Source: Deltaproteobacteria bacterium
GTDB lineage: Bacteria > Desulfobacterota > WTBG01 > CAIYCZ01 > CAIRTM01
DNA: 64,000 nt
Direction: 5' to 3'
Assembly: GCA_024276465.1 (NCBI GenBank)
Contig: JAJRXD010000065.1
Location: 1-64,000 of the forward strand
This document shows positions 26,719 to 34,046 of this stretch, one piece after another (position 1 is the first letter of the stretch; each line of letters opens with the position of its first letter). The notes beneath the pieces were generated by a model that was not told the DNA's origin, searched no databases, and saw nothing but the letters and a program-made list of their open reading frames with translations. The position numbers and the translations under genes are program-made.

Positions 26719-26933
26719 ACCTGAATTGAGCGATTCTAAAAAAACATGATTTCACTAATCCCGCTGTGTCGGGATTAGTGAAACAGCATTGAACGGATTT
26801 AAGCATTACATAAGCTTCACCTGGATGGTGAAGTGTAATGCTTACCTCAGAAGCAGACATGGATGTCTGCTGAGAATGAGTGAAATGCTGTTACACTATG
26901 CTGTCTTTATCTGAAAAATCGCTCAGCTCAGGT
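26719..26933. repeat. 215-bp nested-palindrome element, copy 1
   Basis: Terminal inverted repeats ACCTGAATTGAGCGATT (left) and ACCTGAGCTGAGCGATT (right, reverse complement) match at 15 of 17 positions. Inside are a 14-bp perfect hairpin (26750-26763 with 26770-26783, loop CTGTGT), a helix AACAGCATT/AATGCTGTT (26782-26790 with 26884-26892) that encloses two more hairpins, TAAGCATTACA/TGTAATGCTTA with an inner CTTCACC/GGTGAAG (26800-26844), and AGCAGACAT/ATGTCTGCT (26852-26871). It has no coding capacity. It fills the space between the two tRNA-Ser genes. The second copy is at 32616-32829. Confidence 0.92.
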
Positions 26934-26941
26934 CTTAATAA

Positions 26942-27027
26942 TGGCGGAGGGAGTAGGATTCGAACCCACGGAGCTTTCGCTCAACGGTTTTCAAGACCGC
27001 CGCCTTAAACCACTCGGCCATCCCTCC
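26942..27027 (-). tRNA. tRNA-Ser (UGA)
   Basis: Acceptor GGAGGGA/TCCCTCC, anticodon loop CTTGAAA giving UGA (reads UCA and related Ser codons), variable arm GAGCGAAAGCTC, T-loop TTCGAAT, discriminator G and encoded CCA. It begins 55 bases after the serS stop on the same strand. Confidence 0.97.
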
Positions 27028-27082
27028 GTCTTATCAGGCCAGTAAAATTATCACTAAACTCAGCATGAGTCAAGCTGTGATT

Positions 27083-28357
27083 TTATCCGATTTTTTCAAG
27101 ACCATTCATATAAGGCCTGAGAACAGGGGGAATTATGACACTTCCGTCTTCCTGTTGATAGTTTTCCAGAACTGCCACAAAGGTTCTTCCCACAGCCAGC
27201 CCGGAACCATTTAAGGTGTGGACAAACTCTGTCTTTTTAGTCTTTTTCCTTCTGTATCGGATACCGGCTATTCTGGCCTGAAAATTCTCAAAGTTGCTGC
27301 ATGACGAAATTTCCCGGAACACGCCCTGTGCCGGCAGCCATACTTCAATATCATAGGTTTTCGCCGCAGAAAACCCAAGATCACCAGTGCAAAGGTTAAC
27401 AACCCTGTAATGAATTTCAAGCTTTTTAAGCACCTCCTCAGCATTACCAAGAAGCTGCTCTAACTCATCATAGGAATTTTCAGGCACAGAAAACTTTACC
27501 AGTTCAACCTTATTAAACTGATGCTGCCGAATCAGACCCCTTGTGTCCTTACCATAGGACCCTGCCTCACTCCTGAAACAGGGAGTATGCGAAACATAAT
27601 AAATCGGCAGATCCTCTTCGCTGAGTATTTCATTTTGATGAATATTCGTTACAGGAACCTCTGCAGTTGGAATCAGAAAATAGTCCGTACCCTGTATTTT
27701 AAAAAGATCTTCTTCAAACTTCGGGAGCTGACCAGTCCCTGTCATGGTTTGTCTGTTGACCATAAAAGGTGGCAGCACCTCTGTATAGTTATGCTCCCTT
27801 GTATGAAGGTCCAGCATGAAGTTAATAAGTGCTCTCTCAAGCAGAGCTCCTGCGCCCCTGTAAAGGCTGAAACGTGCCCCGGCAATCTTTGATGCCCTCT
27901 CAAAATCAAGAATCCCCAGCTTTTCTCCAACATCCCAGTGGTCTCTGGGTTTAAAAGAAAACTCAGGCGGACTGCCCCATGTCCTTATCGTAATATTGTC
28001 ATTTTCCGTTGTACCTGCAGGCACTGAATCATGGGCAACATTAGGGATAAGCATGAGAATCTCTTCGGTTTCTTTTTCTGCTGTTTTCAAATCCTCCTCC
28101 AAAACTTTAATCTCCAGAGAAAGTTTTTTCATGGAAGAAAACCTTGCAGGGTCCACATGCTTTTGCTCTTTTTTCAGCTTTGCGATCTCCTCGGATGCAC
28201 GGTTTCGCTCCGAGCGAAAGCCCTCTATTTTTTTAAGAATTTCCCGTCTTTTTCCATCTGTCAGCAGAAAACTGTCAAGATTTATCTCATATCACCTGTC
28301 AGCCAACTGCTGTTTAAGACATTCACTGTTTTCTCTAACATATTTAATATCAAGCAT
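27083..28357 (-). pseudogene. serS: Seryl-tRNA synthetase with an in-frame UGA at codon 22
   Basis: From an ATG at 28357 the frame reads MLDIKYVRENSECLKQQLAD, then R, then a TGA at 28294-28292, then [20 protein letters not shown] and on without further stops to 27083. The span is 425 codons, exactly the normal SerS length. Relatives commonly have Gly before Tyr here (KRGY), so GGA to TGA is the simplest change. The catalytic domain is intact: motif 2 [15 protein letters not shown] and motif 3 [10 protein letters not shown]. Without readthrough the longest product would start at a GTG at 28156 and lose the first part of the tRNA-binding coiled-coil arm. serS is normally single-copy and essential, so an assembly error, recoding, or a second copy must be considered. 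The gene is followed by two tRNA-Ser genes. Confidence 0.88.
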
Positions 28358-28375
28358 AGCCTTCTTTTTCCTCTG

Positions 28376-28891
28376 TTAACCCTGCAACCATTTCTGAAAA
28401 TCACTGTAACCACTTGTCTGCCAGCTCTTACCATGGATTTGATTTATAAAATATCCATAAAGCTCTTCAAGAAGACTGTTCAATGCTTCAATGCTCAGGA
28501 TTCTGGCATAAAACCGCTCATCAAGGTCATTGTCTTTTGTCCGGGGCATGTCAATTTTCAGCCCTGATACTTCCAGCCTGTCAGCACGCAGAACAAAAGA
28601 CCATGTGTTTTCTCCCTTCTCAATCCTTAACCGTGCATCCCTGACTTTTTTGCCTGAGCGGATTGCCTGCTTCAGTTCAAGGCTGGTAAAGTCATCTCCT
28701 GAATAGGAAACAGTATTAGGAGGGGCTCCGCTGTCATTCTCCATTACTATTTTCCCATCAACCCATAAAGAAAACTGGAGGTCTGATGCCGGGATTTCAA
28801 ACAAGCCCGCCTTTTCATCGCTTTTATAGCAGATGTACGTAAGAAAATCCCTTCCCAGACTGCTTTGTTTCTTAAACTCTTCGTTATTCAT
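28376..28891 (-). CDS. RdgC C-terminal-half-like protein
   Basis: This 171-residue protein begins FKKQSSLGRDFLTYICYKSD and has EIPASDLQFSLWVDGKIVME, then L-K-Q-A-I-R-S-G-K-K-V, and a strand pair ENTWSFVLRADRLEVSGLKI. The order and spacing resemble the second half of Escherichia coli RdgC (GKVVTKLAL, FVMCDDGSLKRLKF). It overlaps the upstream N-half gene by 8 bases, consistent with coupled translation of two subunits. It is 18 bases upstream of serS. The assignment rests on pattern resemblance and position and needs a profile search. Confidence 0.65.
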   Translation of the reverse strand: MNNEEFKKQSSLGRDFLTYICYKSDEKAGLFEIPASDLQFSLWVDGKIVMENDSGAPPNTVSYSGDDFTSLELKQAIRSGKKVRDARLRIEKGENTWSFVLRADRLEVSGLKIDMPRTKDNDLDERFYARILSIEALNSLLEELYGYFINQIHGKSWQTSGYSDFQKWLQG

Positions 28892-29501
28892 CTGTTAAAT
28901 CAGCTGCTGATAAGTTTTTTAATAAAATTTTCCTGTTTTCAGTATTGCCTGTAAAACCTGCAAGCTCATTTGGGGTCAGCGGCAAAAGTTTAACAGCAAA
29001 TGTTCTGAAAAAATAACTGACAAATTCTTCGTTTGCTTTTGTGCTGTTTGAAAAAAACAGAACAATTCCGGTTGAGATATTCCAGCAAACATCATAAAGG
29101 GAAGGTGCTGGCAGGCTTTTTTTTATTAATCTCTGCCACACTTCATCTTTTAACATGTCCCTGTCTTTTTTTCTCAACCTTTCCAGACCGGTTGCTTTTT
29201 TATATTTTATTTCTTCGCCAAGCAAGGCAGCCTTCATGGTAAGGGCTGAAATACGCCTGACATCAATTCTCAGCGAAAAGACCATGTAGGGGTCTTTTGC
29301 ATAATGGAGGTCATCAAAAAATGATGATGCCATGTTTTCAGCTGAAACCCAGCCCATAGACTTTTCTTTAAGGCTCAGGGGGTCAATTTCCCTGAAGGAA
29401 AATTCCCTCAGCTTATCCACAGACATGGTCTTAATGTCTTCCGGGGTTCTGTCTTTCACTTTGTATCGTACATAGCTAACTGATCCCGAATATAGTCCCA
29501 T
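28884..29501 (-). CDS. rdgC: RdgC-like recombination-associated protein, N-terminal half
   Basis: This 205-residue protein begins MGLYSGSVSYVRYKV and has MGWVSAENMASSFFDDLHY, R-R-I-S-A-L-T-M-K-A-A-L, KKDRDMLKDEVWQRL, and ISTGIVLFFSNSTKANEEF. These match the order of motifs in the first two thirds of RdgC (KMGWVPP, KDSLKDEVLHSLL, NGLIMVDCASAKKAED). RdgC is a ring-shaped DNA-binding protein that restrains RecA. Here the chain stops after the equivalent of residue 200 and the rest appears as the overlapping downstream gene. Confidence 0.78.
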   Translation of the reverse strand: MGLYSGSVSYVRYKVKDRTPEDIKTMSVDKLREFSFREIDPLSLKEKSMGWVSAENMASSFFDDLHYAKDPYMVFSLRIDVRRISALTMKAALLGEEIKYKKATGLERLRKKDRDMLKDEVWQRLIKKSLPAPSLYDVCWNISTGIVLFFSNSTKANEEFVSYFFRTFAVKLLPLTPNELAGFTGNTENRKILLKNLSAADLTDE

Positions 29502-29581
29502 AACAGCTCCAAGAGTTTTTTGGTCCGTATTTTCTGAAATGTTAGATATTACATTTTAGCGACATAAATATCAAGAAAGAA

Positions 29582-29847
29582 TTACATAAGAATCTTAAAA
29601 AGGAGGGAGAAAAGAATGGGGTTCTTTTCTCTTGTAATACCAGCGTACTCCTGCGGACTATCATCACTTTTATGTCCGGCCCGAAATTTATTGTCCATAT
29701 AGCCTGTCAGTTCCACATAGGCTGATCCTGTTACGCATGTCCAGTCTGATCTTACAGTATTGCCAAAAATGCCACGAAAGCGAAACAGCACAACTGATGC
29801 CCCGTTGTCAAAGGTTACACTCCGGGTTTTTGGTTTTTATTAGGCAT
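29582..29847 (-). pseudogene. Small conserved-looking gene with probable frameshift
   Basis: A coherent frame reads PKTRSVTFDNGASVVLFRFR, then GIFGNTVRSDW, then TCVTGSAYVELTGYMDNKFR to a stop at 29582, but it has no start and is closed by a TAA upstream. An ATG at 29847 begins MPNKNQ in the frame offset by one base. Adding one C at the CC before AAAAACCC would give MPNKNPKTRSVTFDNG and 88 residues. It looks like a real small protein, but I do not recognise the family. The stretch 29502-29904 holds nothing else. Confidence 0.5.
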
Positions 29848-29904
29848 GTCTTCAACAAACGCCTTTAGGCCCTAATCTTATGGTCAACTCCTGGTGGTAC
29901 AACT

Positions 29905-30729
29905 TCAGGTTTCTTGAGAAGATCGATTTCGGGAAATAGCCTCAGCAGATATTTCACCCACAACATTTTTGTGAACCCACCCTTTTTTTTCATCACACAG
30001 CCGGATCTTAACCCATCCGGCTTGTTCCTTAAGCCACCGGAATTCTGTGCCTTCATGAAGCTTAAACAAAACCGTATCATTTATACTGTTACCGGATCTC
30101 ACCATTATCTCTCTGCCAACAACTACTCCCCTGTGAATAAAATGGAAGTTATACAGTTTAACCGCCAGGCTTGACCCTAAAACTACTGTAAAAAAAATCA
30201 ACGCATACACAGCAGTAGTAAGAACATCACCTCTATAAAACATTCTTAAAGTCAGCAAAATCCAGAAAAACAGATTCGAAATTAAAAAAACAGTTAAAAG
30301 TTCATTATTGTTTAATTTAGAATACCAGAAACAGAAGCTCTTTAAAAAAGAGAAAAACTCCCTGCACTCTATTTTGTCTTTCACAAGGTCCTGAACATAT
30401 TGAAGGTTTGTTTGAAGGTCTTCATCTCTCGGTATGAACATTTCAGCCTTTCTGTAATTAAGAAGCGCTTTGCCGACCTCCCCTTTTTTAATATATGCAT
30501 TCCCTAAATTGTAAAAAATTTCCCCGTTTACAGTGCCATTTGAAATAATCTTTTCATAACACCTGGCTGCTGTCTGAAAATCAGAATCCCTGTAGGCCTG
30601 ATTTGCCTGAAGGAACAACCGCGATACATCTGTTTCATCCCCCACCCCATTTTCTGATGCAGCAACAGAAGTGGACAGCAAAACGCAAAAAAACAGGGCA
30701 GATAAAATAACAGGGGGTTTTCTTTTCAT
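29905..30729 (-). CDS. batE: BatE-like TPR and SH3-domain membrane protein
   Basis: This 274-residue protein has a signal peptide (to about 24), TPRs (FLQANQAYRDSDFQTAARCY, then EIFYNLGNAYIKKGEVGKAL), two membrane helices (140-160 and 170-190), and a C-terminal SH3-type domain (VVVGREIMVRSG, then LHEGTEFRWLKEQAGWVKIR). This is the BatE arrangement of the Bacteroides aerotolerance (Bat) system. The start overlaps the batD stop by 4 bases (ATGA), so translation is coupled. Confidence 0.88.
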   Translation of the reverse strand: MKRKPPVILSALFFCVLLSTSVAASENGVGDETDVSRLFLQANQAYRDSDFQTAARCYEKIISNGTVNGEIFYNLGNAYIKKGEVGKALLNYRKAEMFIPRDEDLQTNLQYVQDLVKDKIECREFFSFLKSFCFWYSKLNNNELLTVFLISNLFFWILLTLRMFYRGDVLTTAVYALIFFTVVLGSSLAVKLYNFHFIHRGVVVGREIMVRSGNSINDTVLFKLHEGTEFRWLKEQAGWVKIRLCDEKKGWVHKNVVGEISAEAISRNRSSQET

Positions 30730-32594
30730 TTTTTCAGTTTTTTGTTTAGCTTTTTAGCCAGCTTTATCATGGAGTTAAGTACCTCTGCTTTTTCATCAAA
30801 AGAATACTTTTTAAACCCAAACCGGCCTGACTCAAAAAAGTCTATGATATTTTTCAATTCACCGACAGTCTCTTCTGAAACACCAGCTGAAACACCAGCT
30901 GAAACAAGCCTTACCTCCAGCTCCCCTGATGTCAATGCATTTCCGGCAATATTAAGTTTATCACCAATAAAGTCTTTAAAGGCTTTTGAGGCAGTTTCAT
31001 AATATAGACTCTCATCTTTTTTCAGGGTATTTTTAATAATCGGAAGTTTTTTATTGAAATTTTTATAGGCACTTTTAGCCCTTATAAGACCGCTGTCTTC
31101 CTCATTGTTTTCCCTAACCCTTTTTATGATCAGACATGACAGGAAGCCAAAAACAGGAAGCAGAAAACCCATTATTGTAAAAAAGGATATTGATTGAAGT
31201 TTCCCTGTGGCAAGAGAATCCAGCGAAGTATGAATGGGCAGTATGTCGTGGCCTATAATTTTTACTTCCTCTTTTGCTCCGGCACTGTTCACAGATTCAA
31301 CTACACGGAATTTTTCCTTATCAGCAGAAGGAAGAACATCCAGGGTGAAAGGCCCTGTCTTTACAGTTTCGTAGCTGCCTGAAGATGGATTAAAATAGGA
31401 AACAGTGATTGGCGGAATTCTCAGGCGTCCTTCTGTTAAAGGAACCATGGCTTTTTTTACTGTAAGCTTTCCACCAACTTTACCTCCTGAAACCAGGGGT
31501 TCAAAAACCGGTTTATCATCATACACTTTAAAATTCTGAAGGCCGCTAATGTCAATGGTTTGATGATTTTTCAGATTCCCTGTCCCGGTAAGGCTGAGGG
31601 TAAGGGTCAAAGACTCTCCAACCTCAAGTTTGCTGCTGCTCAGCTCAGAAGAAAGTTCAAACTCACCCACAAGGTTTTTGAAACCAGCTGGCCGGCCTTC
31701 AGCAGGCAGAGGTTTCACCATCACGGTTATTGGTGATGTAGCAAAAGATTTCGGCACGGTTTCTGCGCGGCTGAAAAACGGATCACTGAAAAATCCCCTC
31801 CTCTGACGCCTGCTCTGCACAACAACGTCACAGTAAAGTGTGGAAGAAGAGATTTCAAGGACACCGGTTTTCACAGGAAACAGAGCCTGCGTAATTTCAT
31901 TGACGAGATATGTCTGGCCATTTATAATTTTCTGATACTCCTTATCCTTTCCAATATGTTCTGATATAAAACCTTCAAAGGAAGGACTTTCGGTTAATTG
32001 AGCATTTGCAACCTTTACCTTGCGGTAAAACTTAAGGCAATAAATAATTTCTTCATAAAGATACGGCTTATCATTATCAACTTCAGCAGTTACAAAAATG
32101 TCCCGGCTGTTTTTTTCCTGCGGCCGGCTTTTCCGTATATTGACAGCTATCTGGTTGCTTTTTACTGTTTTCCCCTTATACTTAACCAGGAAAGGGCCTA
32201 TTGTAAAGGATCCTGTTTTTTGGGGATACAGTATATAACTGTATTCTACACTTGATGACATCTGGCCGTTTACAATGCTGACCTTGGATGATGTGCCGCG
32301 GGATTGCACCTTGAACTCCGGCATTTCAGGGAATACCGGCTCTTCACGAATTCCTTTAACCGAGAGACGCAGCTGAATGTAATCTTCAAGTGTTGCTTCA
32401 TTTTTATCCACTGTCGCAACAACTGAAACAGAAGAAGCAAAGCTTTTTCCGGGAAGGTAAACCAGAGTCAAAAAAGCACAAACAGATAAAACAAAAAATA
32501 TTTTGAATCGTGTTGCAAGTTGCGTGTTGCGAGTCACAGGTTTAAAAAAATCCCTGCTAATATTTTGAAAACAACTGCTTTTAAACATTTTCAT
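30726..32594 (-). CDS. batD: BatD-like protein
   Basis: A large secreted, membrane-anchored protein with the oxygen-tolerance BatD repeats (SVVATVDKNEATLEDYIQLR at the N-terminus, then FVTAEVDNDKPYLYEEIIY) and one membrane helix at about residues 470-490 of the product. The start is unsettled. The frame is open to a TTG at 32630, but that codon lies inside the end of the second 215-bp element. ATGs occur at 32594 and 32588. A GTG at 32537 would place the signal peptide (FKIFFVLSVCAFLTLVY) right at the N-terminus. The piece TRNTQLATR before it is encoded by a GTTGCGTGTTGCG-type dispersed repeat. Confidence 0.87.
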   Translation of the reverse strand: MKMFKSSCFQNISRDFFKPVTRNTQLATRFKIFFVLSVCAFLTLVYLPGKSFASSVSVVATVDKNEATLEDYIQLRLSVKGIREEPVFPEMPEFKVQSRGTSSKVSIVNGQMSSSVEYSYILYPQKTGSFTIGPFLVKYKGKTVKSNQIAVNIRKSRPQEKNSRDIFVTAEVDNDKPYLYEEIIYCLKFYRKVKVANAQLTESPSFEGFISEHIGKDKEYQKIINGQTYLVNEITQALFPVKTGVLEISSSTLYCDVVVQSRRQRRGFFSDPFFSRAETVPKSFATSPITVMVKPLPAEGRPAGFKNLVGEFELSSELSSSKLEVGESLTLTLSLTGTGNLKNHQTIDISGLQNFKVYDDKPVFEPLVSGGKVGGKLTVKKAMVPLTEGRLRIPPITVSYFNPSSGSYETVKTGPFTLDVLPSADKEKFRVVESVNSAGAKEEVKIIGHDILPIHTSLDSLATGKLQSISFFTIMGFLLPVFGFLSCLIIKRVRENNEEDSGLIRAKSAYKNFNKKLPIIKNTLKKDESLYYETASKAFKDFIGDKLNIAGNALTSGELEVRLVSAGVSAGVSEETVGELKNIIDFFESGRFGFKKYSFDEKAEVLNSMIKLAKKLNKKLKK

Positions 32595-32615
32595 CCAGGA
32601 AGCTCTTTTAGTAAT

Positions 32616-32829
32616 ACCTAAATTGAGCAATTCTAAAAAAACATGATTTCATAAATCCCGCTGTGTCGGGATTAGTGTAACAGCATTGAACGGATTTAAG
32701 CATTACATTAGCTTCACCTGGATGGTGAAGTGTAATGCTTACCTCGGAAGCAGACATGGATGTCTGCTGAGAATGAGTGAAATGCTGTTACACTAACTGT
32801 CGTTATCTGAAAAATCGCTCAGCTTAGGT
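32616..32829. repeat. 215-bp nested-palindrome element, copy 2
   Basis: This 214-bp copy is nearly identical to 26719-26933. Its ends read ACCTAAATTGAGCAATT and, reverse-complemented, ACCTAAGCTGAGCGATT. Both ends therefore carry A where both ends of copy 1 carry G, a paired change. The enclosing helix is perfect here (GTGTAACAGCATT with AATGCTGTTACAC). It lies between batC and batD, with its left end overlapping the longest batD frame. The rest of the batC-batD gap (32830-32940) holds only a run of AACCCGTAACACGCAGC-type repeat sequence. Confidence 0.92.
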
Positions 32830-32940
32830 TGTACCAATTGTTATATAGTTATATGATTATTTTACTATCCACTTTTGCTTAACCCGTAACACGCAGCCTG
32901 CAACCTGCAACACTTTAATACCAGTCATGAATTACTTTCT

Positions 32941-33813
32941 TCACCAGTCTTTGCCTGACCTGTATGGCCTGCCGCCCTTCATCTTCTGTTTTTTCTTTTT
33001 AAACTTGTCCCTGTTTTCCTGTGTGCTGTTCAGCCACTGTTCTGCTTCTTCTTCAGTCATTTTCTTTGCGTAGGCAGGAGCACCCTGCCCTCCCTCACTT
33101 TCTTTTTCTCTCTTTTCAGCTTCTTCTGTTCCTGCCTGTCCCTGCTCTTCCTTTTTTTCACCCTGCTCAGACTTTTGTCTGTTCTGGTCAGCTTCACTTT
33201 TCTGTTCCTGTTTCTGCCTGTTCTGGTCAGCTTCGCTTGACTGTTCCTGTTTCTGCTTTTGCCCGTTTTGACATGTTTGTTCCTGATCGCTGCTCTTCTG
33301 CTCATTTTTTTTCTGTTGCTGCTGCTGTTCTGTCTTCTTAGCGTCGTTTATCCTCCTCTTTATCTCTTCAAGAACAAACTCAAGATTCTGCTGTGCCTCA
33401 TTATCTTCAGGGTCAAGTTCAAGAGCTTTTCTATAATAGCCCACTGCATCCTCAAGTTTACCCTGCCGGTACATGGCATTTCCAATATTGTAAAGCGACC
33501 TTTCCTCAAGCTTCACATCCTGCGCCGTAGTTGCAACATCAAGATAGCCTTTAACAGCCTCTTCATAATTTTTCATTTTATAATGGGCAGATGCAATATT
33601 GTATTTCAGATCAGGGTCTTCAGGAAATTCAATCTGGGCATCTAAAAATGTGTTCAAGGCCTCATCAAATTTCCCCTGTTCAAAAAGTTCTTTGCCCTTT
33701 TGCATTCTGTCATACAGGGAAGTCGCATTGCCTTCAGAAGCAAATACCCACAAACAAAACATAAAAGATATAAGCAAAAGTATTGTCTTCATAATTAACT
33801 GATTAGACTTCAA
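32941..33813 (-). CDS. batC: BatC-like TPR protein with Gln/Lys-rich tail
   Basis: This 290-residue protein has a signal peptide (KTILLLISFMFCLWVFA), then three TPRs (LFEQGKFDEALNTFLDAQIE, LKYNIASAHYKMKNYEEAVK, SLYNIGNAMYRQGKLEDAVG), and a low-complexity tail rich in Gln, Lys and Glu with repeats of SEADQNRQK. The shape is that of BatC or of the VWA-TPR fusion BatB/C without the VWA part. It is followed on the minus strand by batD and batE. No moxR, DUF58, batA or batB gene is present upstream, where a histidine kinase lies instead. Confidence 0.83.
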   Translation of the reverse strand: MKSNQLIMKTILLLISFMFCLWVFASEGNATSLYDRMQKGKELFEQGKFDEALNTFLDAQIEFPEDPDLKYNIASAHYKMKNYEEAVKGYLDVATTAQDVKLEERSLYNIGNAMYRQGKLEDAVGYYRKALELDPEDNEAQQNLEFVLEEIKRRINDAKKTEQQQQQKKNEQKSSDQEQTCQNGQKQKQEQSSEADQNRQKQEQKSEADQNRQKSEQGEKKEEQGQAGTEEAEKREKESEGGQGAPAYAKKMTEEEAEQWLNSTQENRDKFKKKKQKMKGGRPYRSGKDW

Positions 33814-34046
33814 TATTTTTATATATTACCTGGCTGTTACAGCGGTATTGGATTGTAGCAAAAATTTTACAATTTTCAATATAATTTCATCTTCAGGAAA
33901 TTTCAAAAAATCAGATAATAAAACGGATTGTTGCTTGCAATCATAAAATGGCTGGCTAAAAACTGTTGCATCGCTTTCCTGGCAGTTCCTCCAGAATATT
34001 TCAGGTAAAGCGCTCAACAGATCCCGACTGATGGTTTTGGAAACTG

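Noticed and set aside
28230-28294. Selenocysteine insertion at the serS UGA
   Set aside because: By eye the 60 bases after the UGA form only a weak stem with a TTTT loop lacking the G expected in bacterial SECIS elements, and the equivalent residue in other SerS proteins is usually Gly, not Cys.
33826-34017. 63-codon open frame between the kinase and batC
   Set aside because: No ribosome site and no family resemblance; the region is AT-rich and probably non-coding.
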